From positions 23,235,636 through 23,299,635 of the forward strand of contig JACGWO010000002.1 of assembly GCA_034509735.1 (NCBI GenBank): DNA of 64,000 nucleotides, in the 5' to 3' direction. The DNA is from Sesamum alatum (lineage: Eukaryota > Streptophyta > Magnoliopsida > Lamiales > Pedaliaceae). The position numbers and the translations under genes are program-made. The notes below the pieces were generated by a model, which was not told where the DNA came from, made no database searches, and saw only the letters and a program-made list of their open reading frames with translations. Below, piece after piece: positions 44,786 through 57,541 of the stretch; positions within the stretch are counted from its first letter, which is position 1, and each line of letters opens with the position of its first letter.

Positions 44786-47014
44786 TGAAGGACAAGCGGC
44801 TCCGCCCGGGAGCGCGAGCGGAAGCGAAAACGGCGAGAAAGGGTGCGTAAATTTAAATCAAATTTAAATAAACAAATCCCAAGGGGTGTACCCTTGGGTG
44901 CTCAACTGGGCGTTCGATGTAGGATGTGTAAATATTGGAAACATATATTTAAACATATAGGGCATAGACATATACAATAAATCAATCAAAGCGTAAGGAG
45001 ACCGTTACCTTCGATTGTTTAGCGTATGCTCCCGGCTACTTGCATTGTTCCTTCTCCGGAATGCTCACGAAATCCAAATGTATGGATTCTCCAAAGGTGA
45101 TCCACACCACACCGGAAGAAACACACATTCTTCTTGCTAGAAAAGAACGGGTTTAAGAAGGAATCGGTTTAAGAAAAGAACACTATGAATTAGTGCTCTC
45201 TTAAACTTACTTTGTTCTTCTTCTTGATTCAAAATCAAGTGAAGAACACAAGTGTGAGAGAGGGAGAGAGGTCGAAAGTTGAGAGAGAGGAGAGGGATCC
45301 GAAAATTGTCTTCTTTTTTTTCCTAGAAAAAGATGAATAATGAATCACTTATGCTTGGTGTTGTATATTCTAATATATATACATAATTAATGTGATTATT
45401 GGAATGTGTCTAGGTTCATCCAAGGATGTCTAGATTCATTCCAATCAAGCACCATCAATTCTTCAATCAAGCCTACTAAAATTTATGGTATGATCAAATC
45501 ATACTAAAAGGGAAGAGCTCGATTGGAGTTGATTTGTCTCTTTCCAAAAGAGATAAATCAACATACCACCTAGCATGAAACATGGCTGATTTTGCTTCCT
45601 CCAAGGGAGCATGTCGATCATGTTTAATTAAGGGAAGAAGTCCAACTTCTTCCTATTCCAAAATAGGAATTATTTCTCCTCTCGGGTATAACTTAACGGA
45701 CCGGATTTTATCGTAATCCAATTACAACGAACCCAACATTAAATCCAATTTAATGTCCATTTAAATTATTCCCATTGATCTTATAATCCAATTAAAAGAT
45801 CCAACGTCTCAACTTTTCATATTTAATCGAAAATCCAATTTAGTGATTAAACGAAAGCCCGATACAATATTGGCCCGTCCATCTAATGGACTTTCCCTTA
45901 AGTAATCCAATTACTTATTTTATCCTTCGAGATTGACTCCAAATCGATTTCTCAATCTCCTCGGTGATTTGTGTGTGACCCTTTAGGTTCACCCTCAGCT
46001 AGACTTGGGCCCATGTCCCACAGGGTCCCATTACCATGGGTGGCCCTCTAGCAACGGTTCATGGCACTAGAGACTAGGTGAATTGGCGTGAACATTTAGG
46101 CGCCGATTCCGTACGGGCACGATCCTTCCGTCTACTGTCTCCCGACCTTAGTCTAGGGTATGGAATTGGGCGTCGGTTCCCATCCTTGACTAGGCATCTA
46201 TGCTTAATACTCGAGACTACGTATGCTTCATTGCATCGACACAGGAAACCATTCCCTGTTCGACCAACCACTGTGGCCACAGCTTTAAATAGCACGAACG
46301 TGTCTCCGAGTGCATAGGAGATACCTCTGTCACATACTGACAGGGGACGAATCCTCTTCTTGGAATCCACCGTCCTCGCTACACATTCCGACTGCACTGG
46401 ATAAGGCTTATGATGATCATCTTACAGAATGATCACCTCTCGCCAGATCCAAGATACATCCGTCCTGTGCACGCGACTGCCATGATCCCTCAAGTCTGAG
46501 GACTACTCCCGTACTATCGAAACCAGGGAAATCCAATCATACCGACCAAGCCTCCAAGGCTTCCATATGATGATCCCCGCGAGTCAGTCCAGTCAGCTCG
46601 ATCCTAGACTACCAACCCATCAAGATCGTGTAGGCGTCCCATGCTGTCGCCGATGAAACACGGCACTCATCCAATGAACACGACTCTTGGTGCAAGTCTC
46701 AATAGGACTCTCGATGCCCTGTCTCGAGGTCCTCGACTTGGAACGTTTCAGACCCAACTCTAAATCATTTGGTTTCATGACCACCATCCAATGCGTGGCC
46801 CAACTGCATGAGTTGTTAACCGTGGTCTGTGGTCTTTGTTGCGATATAAGTAAAACTCCGTTTTAAAGAATGTGAAATGAGCGCAACAAAGTAAGCACCA
46901 AAAGTGACGAATACTCATTTTATTCATCACATAATAATATTACATTTACATCGAGTTGTTATAATATATTACAAATCGCCAAACCTATTGACTTTCTGGT
47001 CACCTATTCTTACA
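44786..47014 (-). mobile_element. Copia LTR (F1), minus strand, 3' side of D complex
   Basis: 2,229 bp. The minus strand begins TGTAAGAATAGGTGACCAG and ends CGCTTGTCCTTCA. CCA-loop (plus-strand view) hairpins lie near 45715-45860. Flank ATATG (44781-44785) finds no partner at 47015 (CTGGT) or 63167 (AGTAT). At 47014 it joins gag directly, without pol or polypurine tract. Confidence 0.85.
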
Positions 47015-47825
47015 CTGGTATCTAATACCCATGAAGCAGAATTAGTTATCATATTTACTTCAACCACAAACATACCTGGATTCGAGAGGACTTGTGGGCA
47101 CTCCCTCTTCCAATGCCCATTTCCTTGGCAATGTATGCAGACATCATTTGCCTTGGACCGCTAAGAACTATGGGCCTTCCCTTTCCCTTTGCACATTCCC
47201 ACCGGGGCAACAGGGGCACCAGGAGTGCGAGCAGAGGCCGCAACCGTCTTCCCTTTTCCTTTCTTCCTCTTCCATCGCCCGGCCCTCTTGCCATTCGCCT
47301 TGGAGGTCAAAGCCTCTCCTATCAATACCGTCAGCGCCGACTTGTTGGTCATTGCCTCGTATTGCACCAACATGTTGATCAGCTCATGAATAGACTTCTC
47401 AAGTCCGTTCATGTTGTAGTTTACAACAAACAGGTCATAGGACGGAGGAAGCGACTGGAGAATCACGTTAATGTACATGTCATTATTAAGCCCAGCTTTA
47501 AGGTCCTTGAGCTTCTCCACTAGGGAAAGCATCTTGACCCAATGACTTTGTACAGATGATCCTTCAGCCAGCTTGGTGCCAAAGAATGCTTTTGTGGTGG
47601 CATATCTAAAATGCATATCTGGAACCACATAAACCTCGTTCATGGGGAGCATTATGGCGGAGACGTTGTCCAGCCTCTCATATTGCTTCTGAATGTCGTT
47701 AGACATCGAAGCCATTACGTTACTGCGTACTTTCCAGTTGTCCTCATGCCATTTCTTGAACGTCAAACATTCTTATTGTGTGGACTCCTCCGGCAAGTCG
47801 CTCGGCGGTGGCTCGTCCAAGACGT
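47015..47825 (-). pseudogene. gag: Element D gag, C-terminal part
   Basis: The minus strand carries gag from about codon 40 onwards: KKWHEDNWKVRSNVMASMS, QKQYERLDNVSAIMLPMNEV, LVEKLKDLKAGL, LQSLPPSYDLF and the basic linker. The zinc knuckle CIHCQGNGHWKREC is complete at 47110-47160 but in another frame than the linker. A stop replaces a codon just before ECLTFKKW. The sequence ends at the protease VLDT motif, where the LTR begins. Its N-terminal piece lies at 51155-51271, displaced by element B. Confidence 0.85.
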
Positions 47826-50014
47826 TGAAAGAATCGGTACGGCCCGGGAACGCGGCGGAAGCGTAAAATAAAATAAATTTAAAAACAATTTCAAAGGGGT
47901 GTTCCCTTTGAATTTCCGGGCGTTTGGTGTATTCAAAAGCATAATAACATACATAAAAATATGCTTGAACATGTGGCTAGAGGAGGAAACAAAAAGGTAC
48001 AATAATTTAAAAGAAACATACCCTTTTCGTTTCACATGTTCAACGGCAACAAGCTTTGATTCTCTTTTCGTTTCTTTTCCGTTCACCTTAGGATTCAAAT
48101 TAGAACCCCTCTAATTTGTCCACACCACAGCAATGGAAGCAAATCTACATCTACTGCTAGGTAGAAGCTAGATCAAGGAAGAAACGAAAAACGTATTACA
48201 CTATTGATTAGTGTATACGTCTTTCTCATGTTTACATCTTGAATCCAATTCAAAGAGAACTCAAAAAAAGGAGAAAAAGCTGGAAATTTTCGTGGCTTGT
48301 GTGCTAGGGAGTGCAAGTTAGGGAGTTGAAAAGTGTATACATGTGTTTTGTAGTTGTAGGTAGTTTCCAAAACCACCTACACACTAATGCACAACTTGTG
48401 CTCAACCTCCAACCATGTTAGCACAATATGTGGACCACCTAGCCATCATGGCAAGCCACATCATTGCTTACATGGAGCCACATCATTGCTTACATGGAGG
48501 ACTTTCAACTCCTCTTAAACTTGCATCAAACCTTTGAGCTTTAATTTCAAGTCATGCACCAGTTTTGACCGATCTTGATTTAATCAAATTAAATCAAGTG
48601 ATCCATGGGTTTTAAATTAATCCAATTAATTTTAAACCTTATTGATATCCAAAAGTTCATTTAATCCAATTAAATAAACATAAGCTCAAACACTAATTAA
48701 TTGATCCAATCAATTAATTAAACGAAACACAATAAATTAATCCAATTAATTTAAAGGTATTAAGCCCAAAATTAATTAATCCAATTAATTAATTCGTGGG
48801 CCATCCATCCAATGGATTTTCCCAATAAATGATCCAATCATTTATATTCTCCTTGAATTAATTTAATCCAATTAAATTAATTCACTTCTTCTAGAATTAA
48901 TTCCACTACTTCCATAGTGATTTGTGTGTGACTCTTTAGGTTCACCCTCAGTTAGACTTGGGCTTGTGTCCAACACAACTAATTAATTAAATCCAATTTA
49001 ATTAATTATTTCTGATTAACCATTAATAAAAAATGCCCGTTACCATGGGTGGCCGTCTAGCAACGGTCCATGGCACTAGAGACTAGGTGAATGTTGGCGT
49101 GAACATTTAGGCTCCAAACTCCATACAAGTACAGTCCTTCTGTCGACCATCTCCCGGCCTTAGTCTAGGGCATGGAATTGGGCGTCGGTTCCCATCCTGG
49201 ACCAGGCAACTATGCTACAAACTCGAGACGCGTTTACTCTATTGATCGACCTAGGGAACCATTCCCTACTCGACCAATCGCTACGGCCGTAGACTTAATG
49301 AGTCGAAACCATCTCAGAGTGCATAGGAGACATAGCTATCAAATACTGACAGGGGACAGATTCTCTATTGGAATCCATCGTCCTCACTACATACTCCGAC
49401 TGCACTGGACAAGGCTTATAATGACCATATCAAAGACACGGTTACCTCTCGCCAAATCCAAGATACAACCTTCATATGCATGCGACTGCCATGATTCCTC
49501 AAGTTCGAGGACTAATCCCGTACTATCGGAACCAAAAATTCTAGTCATACCGACCAAGCCTCCAAGGCTTCCATATGACGATTCCCGCGAGTCAGTTCAG
49601 TCAGTTGACTATCTTGCCAACTAACCCACTAAAATTGCATAGACGACCTACGTCTGGCACCGATGGAACTCGGCACTCACCCAGTGAATGCAATACTTAG
49701 TGCAAGTCTCTATAGGACACTCGAGGCCCAGTCTCGAGGTCCTCGACTTGGAACGTTTCAGACCGACCCTTAAGGAGTTGGTTTCATAGCCGCCAACCTA
49801 TGCGCAGCTCAACTCAATGGGTTTAACCAATCGGTCTGTGGGAATTTGTTGTGACATTGAAACACATTCAATGTAAGTAGTAAGCACAACAAACACATTT
49901 TTCCAATAATGAATACTTACTTTATCCATCAGTATAATATTACTTTGATAAAGATCGACGAATAGTTCCCAGAACAGCCAATCTAATTGACTTTCTGATC
50001 ACCTATTCTAACAA
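47826..50014 (-). repeat. Element B 3' LTR (F2)
   Basis: 2,189 bp. On the minus strand it starts TGTTAGAATAGGTGATC and ends CCGTACCGATTCTTTCA. Close relative of the solo LTR at 4254-6430. Hairpins with CCA loops (plus-strand view) lie at about 48600-49020. A 22-24-bp duplication (CCACATCATTGCTTACATGG, twice) lies at about 48457-48500. Confidence 0.9.
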
Positions 50015-51154
50015 TCTCCCACTTGACCACAAAGCCAATTACCCATGTTGCTCAGATCCTTCTGAGCATGAGCAATCTACGATACTAGCTCGGTCTCGTG
50101 GGTCTACTATATTTCTCTACCGAAGAGACATGGTCCAACCGTGTCACCTCTTCCTACCATTGCTGCCTGCAAATGGTGGTTGTCTAAGAATTTTCCGTGG
50201 ATCTGTGATGTGATCTCGGGCCGAAAACGCTTTTGCCAAAACCTAGTTGTTCGCCTCCAAGGCAACTATTGGCTCGGCCGTGCTAGGCACCGTATCCATC
50301 CTATGGATGCGGTTTTCAATCCAAACCACTTTCCAGAAACGACTTCCAAAGTCGCCATACATTCGACTTTCATAATGACATGTCATGGTATCCTGCTTGA
50401 AACCTTTCCAAGCTACCATAGTCACCATTAAGTCCAAATGTATATACATATTGAGACTAAACATTATTCACATGATTCTAGAAACTAGTATCCTTATAGC
50501 CTTCTAGAATCAACCCTCCTTAAAACGTGCATTAAGAACGCTTCTTTAATCCTTATTCAGGTATTAAAGATATTCTCAACAGCTGTCTACTGCCTTCTCG
50601 GCACAAGCCCAATAACCGTTGTTATGCCCAAAGCATACACAACATCAAGCCCAATGCACGAACAACATTTTCATGCTGCCTAAGGCAAAGACGTAGGGGA
50701 TGTCAAACATCTAAGCTTTCTCATCAGTCTAACGTGACTGTGTCTTGAACAGCTTAACCCTATATAAAGGAATCCAATTCCTATAATGGAGAATTGCGTG
50801 AACAATGCTCGTGTTTCAGTGTTTCCTAACATCTTAAATTCATTCCAAATGAACAATACACTCGAGGCCCAGTCTCGAGGTCCTCGACTTGGAACGTTTC
50901 AGACCGACCCTTAAGGAGTTGGTTTCAGAGCCGCCAACCTATGCGCAGCTCAACTCAATGGGTTTAACCAATCGGTCTGTGGGCATTTGTTGTGACATTG
51001 AAACACATTCAATGTAAGTAGTAAGCACAACAAACACATTTTGCCAATGATGAATACTTACTTTATCGATCAGTATAATATTATTTTGATAAAGATCGAC
51101 GAATAGTTCCCAGAACAGCCAATCTAATTGACTTTCTGGTCACCTATTCTAACA
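47826..51154 (-). mobile_element. Element B: internally deleted Copia (F2) inserted in D gag
   Basis: Flanked by perfect GACGT duplications (47821-47825 and 51155-51159). It comprises a full 3' LTR (47826-50014), the polypurine tract, about 840 bp of decayed RNase H/RT region (50015-50858) and only the first 296 bp of the 5' LTR (50859-51154). The rest of the 5' LTR, primer site, leader, gag and most of pol are missing, yet both ends are true insertion ends. Confidence 0.9.
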
Positions 51155-51271
51155 GACGTAACCTTGGTTCTCGAAACCGAGGACAATCCTTAGGTTTTTT
51201 TGCCAGTCCAAGGAGTTTGTTCTGTTAAACTTATTAGTCCCAAGTACCATGGTCACAGGATTCTTAGACAT
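51155..51271 (-). pseudogene. gag: Element D gag, N-terminal part
   Basis: The minus-strand ATG (51269-51271) opens MSKN as in El-1 and C. Similarity continues through the NLRIVLGFENQGYV region and is cut by element B at the GACGT duplication, corresponding to gag codon about 38. It joins 47015-47825 in the ancestral element. Confidence 0.85.
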
Positions 51272-53060
51272 ATCTACATTTATAAAATGTAAAGTAAAAA
51301 TTAACGGATGATGGTAATATTATTATTCAAGTTGAAGACATGGTCTTTTAGTCTTTAACCCTCCCACTATTTATACGAAAGTCCACCATTCTCAAGCGGA
51401 GTTTCGGAAACCATTTCCTTGTGGGCTTGGGATCCATAAGCGTTATTTCCATCCCCGCTTTTACAATTCACATGAAAAAAACCTCATGGGAGATATCCAA
51501 TATCATTCTCATCCAATGAGATTCCCAAGATATTAAGCCTCACTTATTCGCATAGTTCTGAGGACTCCAAGCGAACCATGTTACTCAGTGTTGGGCCCGA
51601 CCCATCAACTAAATCATGCCTCAACTGTCGGCCCCCATGACTCATGAGACAGGGAAACAACGAGTGCAATCTCTTTGTTCACAATAATGGTGCAGCTTTC
51701 CTCTAGTCCAAGTGTGCCATGATTCGTGAGACCACACTTAGGTAGTGGTAGCTGCCTCACCATATTGATGTGGATGGAAGGCTCGGACAAATCAAAATAC
51801 CATTTTGATCTAAGTCCGTTATGGATCTAATATTTAATTTGGTCCAATCAAATGAGAGTTCGATAATGACCGAGACCTCATCACATTAAATGCTTTAGCG
51901 TGCATAAATATCCAATATTCATAAAGCGTTTAAATAAATACGCCGCATGCAGTGAAACATAGCATACCTATGTTAGAATGATCACAAGCCCAACCTATGC
52001 GACCCATTGAGACCGTAGTAAGTCTATGGTCTTTCTAGGGTGGCCCGACACTATTACATAAGTAATAAACCCATTGTCATTCCAATGGGCCTTGAGCCTC
52101 TTCTTGTTTTATGTCTTGATGTACACTTTGGGCCTCCGACTCCATGGGCTTGTCAAAATAAAACCTCACCAAAACTATCTACTCTCATTAAAAATGAAAG
52201 TAATACATGGAAAGTAAATGAGCAAGCCTTAACATCATGAGGCTAAAAAATTGGGAGATAATAGTCCAAAAACAAGAGGCACATAGGCCCCACCCGACAG
52301 AAATATGAATAAATAACATCCATACATAAGGTCTAGGGCTCTTGTGATCATCCCATGTTGATCCCATCAACACACATAAAATAATTATACCAAATAATCA
52401 TGCTTAACTACGGATATTCAAAATATCCAAGTGATGTCCAATATCACATAAGCATAAATATATAAATAATGTGCAAAATTCAAATTTTAAATTTAATAGA
52501 CATTACATACCGTGCATCCAATGTATGTACTAAACCTAAATTAATTAAGCAAAATTGATCTAAGGAAAAATACAATAATTCCAAAACAAATATGCAAAAT
52601 TAATTCATTTTCAAAAAATGTGTAGAAATCACCAGAAAATCCAAATTTTAGAAAATATTGAAAACCGGCACAAAACGGCCCAACCGTTGTGCCTGCTGCT
52701 CGGCCGCCGGCACAGGGCTGTGCGCGCGCGCCCGCGAAGGCAGCCAGCCTGCGCGCCTTGAGTGCCCAGAGCGCTAGCCTGGCGGCCAACAGCCTGTGCG
52801 CTTGCGCACAGCATGCACACAAGCGGAAGCCCAGCGTGGCGCAGTCTGCACGACCGCCCCTGCGAACACGCACACTGGCAGGCACGTTGGCCAGGTTGCC
52901 GCTGCTGTCCGTTTTAATCATTTTCGATTTCTCATTTTCAGCACATAATACATAAAAAAACATGCAATTTTTAAGATCCAATCTATAAAAAATCACATGC
53001 ATAATGTTCATCAAATTCAAACAAATGAACAAGCATATTCATTCATATATTCATACATAT
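51272..53060 (-). mobile_element. Element D leader, left part
   Basis: Minus-strand leader with TATAAATA (complement of 51368-51375), palindrome relics at about 51645 and 51730, a degenerate stem-loop near 52005 and a GC-rich island at 52680-52910. Ala/Arg/Cys-rich open frames over the island (52541-53032) are compositional. Element C interrupts it at 53061. Confidence 0.8.
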
Positions 53061-53257
53061 TATTAGAATAGGTGACCATCTAAGCCAATTTTGGCAGGAA
53101 TATGTAACCTATGTCTAGACAATTCTTTGGTATTTGATAAAATATGTATGAATAAAGAAGTGAAAATTCATATGGCAATACTTTGTTTACGTTCACTTAT
53201 CTGCATTTACATTTCTGTTCACTATGCAAACAAAGCCCACGGACTGAGAAACGATTT
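53061..53257 (+). repeat. Element C 5' LTR stub
   Basis: Starts TATTAGAATAGGTGACC (TA instead of TG) and follows the 3' LTR up to ACGATTTCGG, where it breaks into a (CGG)n run and leader sequence. Confidence 0.9.
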
Positions 53258-54815
53258 CGGCGGCGGCGGCGGCGGCAGCTACTGCTGCTAGGGTTTCAAA
53301 ACCCTAGCATTATTATTCTTTTATTTTTAATTATTTTCAGTTTTAATTTTGAATTAATTCTGAAAAATCGTTTTTGGTTCAATTATGCCTATTTTTCTAA
53401 AGACATTATTTTAGGAGTAAAATAAATTGGATTCGGAATCCCGGGGTTATTTTACTTAAAATAATGAGGAAAGGTTTTCCTAAAACAAGAAAATATTATT
53501 GCCAATATTTGCGTTTTATTTTTCACACGTTTTGCACATATTCATTAATTATTATGGATATTTATGATTGGAAATCATATGTTGTTGGTATTATGTAATT
53601 ATGTGATTGGATCATGTGATTATGTGTGTTGGATGGAAATGGATGATCGCGAGCCCTAAGACCGGATGTATGGTTTATTTTCTGTTGGGCCTGTGTGCCT
53701 CTTTTACTGCTTTCTCCTTCTCTCTTTCTAGTTGCCTTGGAATAATAAGGCATTCTACCTCCCTCGTTATGTACTCCCCCCGGGTTTTCGCTGAGGTTTC
53801 TATTTTTTAATATGTAATGAGAGTAGACTAGGTGTGAGGTTTCCTTTTTTTTGTAATTGGTGGAGAAGAAGGAAGGACCACATGGAGAGCCTAGACGGGA
53901 GGCCCCTTGGTATTTTCCATGAAGTGAAGAAAGAGAAAAAGAGACCAAAGCCCATCAGCATGATGATTGGGTTACTATTAATGTAATAGTATAGGACCAA
54001 CCCTAGATTGACCATAGATCCACTGCGGGCTCAGTGGATCGCATAGGATTCGGGCTCGTGATCATCCAACAGGGGCGTGCTAGGCTTTAATTTTGCATGT
54101 GGTTATGATGATGGATGAATGGATTATTTATTTATCATATAACTGCTATGAATGGTTTATTTACGCATTATGGATGTATGTGTAGATATTTATTTGAGAT
54201 CTCGGTCATTATTTACTCTCACATTGGTTGGACCAATGTCAAAATATTAGACCCTAGACAAAGTGGACATGAACTCTAGGAGTTTGTCCATGCCTTCCAA
54301 TCCATGGCATAGTGAGGAAGCTGCTTTTAGGTCAATAGCATGGTCTCACGAGTCGTGGCACGTTATTGTACTTAAAAGGAAGCTGCATTATGTCATGAAC
54401 GAAAAGCGGGCTGCTGCTACCTGTCTCACGAGTCGTGGAGGTACCAGTGGGTCCGTGGCTCGGTCGATTGGGTTGGGTCTAACGCCCAATTAACATGATT
54501 CGCTTGGAGTCCTAGGGATCATGTGAAAGGGTGAGGCAATAATCTTGGGAATCTCGTGGAACGAGAATGGTATGGAATACCTCCCACAGGATCTTTTCCA
54601 TGCGAATCGTAAAAGCGGGGTATGGGAAAAATCGCTGTGGATCCCAAGCTCACTTGAAAAGGATTTCCCGAAAATCACGTTTGAGAGTACCGTGTTTTCG
54701 TATAAATAGTGGGAGGATTAAATGACTAAAGTCCATGCATTTAATTATTTTATCAAACCACCGTCTTTTATTTTCTGCTGATCGCGCGCTGTTTTTCTAA
54801 AATGTAGATTTTAAA
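53258..54815 (+). mobile_element. Element C leader
   Basis: Starts with (CGG)n and GCAGCTACTGCTGCTAGGG, probably the remains of the GC-rich island, then AT-rich leader. Perfect 9-bp stem-loop GATCCACTG / loop CGGGCT (54017-54040), palindromes at 54347 and 54427, TATA box 54701-54708, gag ATG at 54816. Confidence 0.85.
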
Positions 54816-55898
54816 ATGTCTAAGAACCCACTTTCCACCATTCTTGAGACAAACAAATTCAATGGAACAAACTACAACGACTGGTTGCGAAATCTCAGGA
54901 TAGTCCTAGATTACGAGAACCAAGGCTACGTCATGGACGAGCCTCTCCCTAGGACCTTACCGGAAGGATCCACGCCAGAAGAAAGTGAGACGTTCGAGAC
55001 TTGGCATAAGGATAACCGGAAGGTCCGTAGCATCATACTTGCTTCGATGACCAATGAGATTCAGAAGCAGTATGAAAGGCTAGACGATGTCCCTTCCATT
55101 ATGGCTCGCCTAAAGGATTGCTATGCAGTCCCGGACCGGCATACTAGGTATGTCGCGACCAAGGCGTTCTTTGGAACTAAAATGACAGAAGGATCCTCTG
55201 TACAAGAGCACGGGGTTAAAATGCTTACCCTGGTGGAAAAGCTCGAGGACCTAAAGGCAGGTCTCGATAATGAAACGTACATAGATGTGATCCTTCAGTC
55301 ACTCCCACCCTCCTTTGACCAATTTATCGTCAACTACAACATGAACGCACTTGAGAAAGGCATTCATGAGTTGATCAATATGTTGGTGCAATACGAGGCA
55401 ACGACTAAGAAGTCCACGCCTTCGGTATTGTTTGGAGGTGCTTCAACTTCTAATACGAAAGGCAAGGGTGCCGGACGTTGGAAAAGGAAGAAAGGGAAGG
55501 GAAAGGCCGTCAAAGCAGCTACGAACACTAAGAGTGTTCCCATTGCCAAAGAGGGGAAAGGCAAAGGAAAGGGAAAGGTTGTCTCCAAGCAACAGTCAAA
55601 GGCATATGACATATGTATCAACTGCCGTGAGAAAGGGCATTGGAAGAGAGAGTGCCCCAAACTCTTCTCGAACCAAGGTATATATGTGATTGAGGTTAAT
55701 ATAGTCACTAGTTCTGCCTCTTGGGTATTAGATACCGGCTGTGGAGCTCACATTTGCAATGACTTGCAGGTGTTGAAAAGAAGCAGAAAACTGGGTAGCA
55801 TGATCCTGAAGCTTGGGAATGGCAAGGCCATCTCGGCAGAAGCAGTAGGATCCGCCACTCTAGTGATTAGTGATAATATTAGCATAGATTTAGAATAA
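54816..55898 (+). CDS. gag: Element C gag plus start of protease
   Basis: 360 codons. Opens MSKNPLSTILETNKFNGTNY; gag core DVPSIMARLKDCYAVPDRH, KMLTLVEKLEDLKAGLDNE, LQSLPPSFDQF; a long basic linker (residues 210-255); an intact zinc knuckle CINCREKGHWKREC (about residues 264-278, CX2CX4HX4C) and the protease active-site motif LDTGCGAH (about residue 305). It ends at a TAA within protease (55896-55898), where related copies stay open, so the gag-pol frame is interrupted. Gag packages the element RNA into particles in the cytoplasm. This is the best-preserved gag in the window. Confidence 0.92.
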   Translation: MSKNPLSTILETNKFNGTNYNDWLRNLRIVLDYENQGYVMDEPLPRTLPEGSTPEESETFETWHKDNRKVRSIILASMTNEIQKQYERLDDVPSIMARLKDCYAVPDRHTRYVATKAFFGTKMTEGSSVQEHGVKMLTLVEKLEDLKAGLDNETYIDVILQSLPPSFDQFIVNYNMNALEKGIHELINMLVQYEATTKKSTPSVLFGGASTSNTKGKGAGRWKRKKGKGKAVKAATNTKSVPIAKEGKGKGKGKVVSKQQSKAYDICINCREKGHWKRECPKLFSNQGIYVIEVNIVTSSASWVLDTGCGAHICNDLQVLKRSRKLGSMILKLGNGKAISAEAVGSATLVISDNISIDLE

Positions 55899-57541
55899 GT
55901 TTTTTTGTACCCAGTATGATTTAAAAACATCATTTCCATTCCATTGTTGGACAATAGTGGTTATGAGTTTAGAATCAATAAAAATTGCTTTTATTTGATG
56001 AGGTGTGGAATTGCTCATCTACTTGGTACATTACATAACGGACTCTATATCTTGCAACAAACGAATTTCGTCCTCAATGCACAACACAAACGAAAATTAG
56101 ATAATAACGGGAACGCACGTCTGTGGCACGCTAGGCTAGGTCACATATCCCAAGATAGGATGAAAAGGTTGGTAGACTCAAAGAACCTAGAGGTTGGGGA
56201 CTTGAACGATCTACCAACTTGTGAGTCCTGTCTAAGAGGGAAAATGACCAAGAGGCCCTTTGTAGGACAAAGCAGGCTTGCCACAGGTCTGTTGGACTTG
56301 GTCCATACAGACGTATGTGGACCACTAAGGACGCAGGCCCGAGGTGGGTTCTCCTACTTCATAACCTTCACCGATGATCATTCACGGTATGGTTATGTTT
56401 ACCTGATGAGGTACAAGTCTGAAGCTCTTGAGAGGTTTAAAGAATTCAGACTTGAAGTGGAGAACCAAACCAACTGCAAAATTAAAATCCTTCGGTCGGA
56501 CCGAGGCGGTGAATACCTTAGTATGGAGTTCCGAGACTATCTAAAAGAACATGGTATAATATCAGAATGGACACCTCCAGGAACACCGCAGTTAAATGGT
56601 GTCTCTGAAAGGAGGAATCGAACCCTATTGGACATGGTTCGGTCCATGATGAGTTTTACCAAATTGCCCTTATCGTTTTGGGGCTATGCACTAGAAACGG
56701 CGGCCAAATTATTGAATTTGGCGCCTACTAGCACATTGACCCAAACGCCATATGAGATATGGCACGGCAAGCCTGCATCCTACAACTACTTGAAAGTGTG
56801 GGGTAGCCCCGCATACGTCAAGAGGTTAGTGGGAGATAAGTTAGAATCTAGGTCTAGCTTATGCAGGTTCGTTGGATACCCTAAAGAAACTGCGGGTTAT
56901 TACTTTTATGACCCCTTGGAACAAAAGGTGTTTGTTTCAAGAAATGCAGTATTCTTGGAGCAAGGCTTCCCGGAGGATATCCAACCTGATGAGCTGATCC
57001 TTGAGAAATCAAGTGATGGAATCCAGCCATCAGAAGAAGCCGCGGAACCCTCACTTATAGGATTCAGGATAGACAGCCGAAGGGCTGACCAACCTCGAGA
57101 AGTCCAACATGCTAGGCATGAAGGACAGCCTCAGGAACAGCCAGCCACGGTTCCTGAACCACCGGCTCCGATACAGTCAGCGCCCACAGTCACCACTGAC
57201 GTTCCCATTCTCCGTAGGTCCACTAGAGAGTCCAGACCTCCAATGAGATATGGCTTTCTAGGTGTGACCGATCTTTTGGATAACGATCCTAAGACTTATG
57301 GAGAAGCGATGTCTGACATCGACTCCGGGAAATGGCTTGAGGCCATGAAAGCCGAAATGGACTCCATGAGCGAAAACCAAGTTTGGAGTCTCGTAGATCC
57401 ACCGAAAGGTGTTAAGCCAGTGGGCTGTAAGTGGGTCTACAAGCGCAAACTTGGCGTTGATGGAGAAGTCACAACCTTTAAGGCTAGGCTTGTAGCTAAG
57501 GGATACACTCAACGACCCAAGGGTCGATTTTGAGGATACCT
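55899..57541 (+). CDS. pol: Element C pol, part 1: protease end, integrase, RT start
   Basis: The open frame runs 55944-57533. GAG-pre-integrase HARLGHISQDRMKRL (about residue 62) and CESC give the integrase zinc site. The integrase catalytic acidic residues lie in HTDVCGP (about 121) and SDRGGEYLS (about 184), followed by SERRNRTLLDMVRSMM. A GKPASYNYLKVWG region and a Pro/Gln-rich spacer (about 375-425) precede the RT start (WLEAMKAEMDSM, CKWVYKRKLG). One extra base near 57526 puts the following GVDFEDTYS block out of frame, ending this frame early. 55899-55943 contains two stops. Confidence 0.9.
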
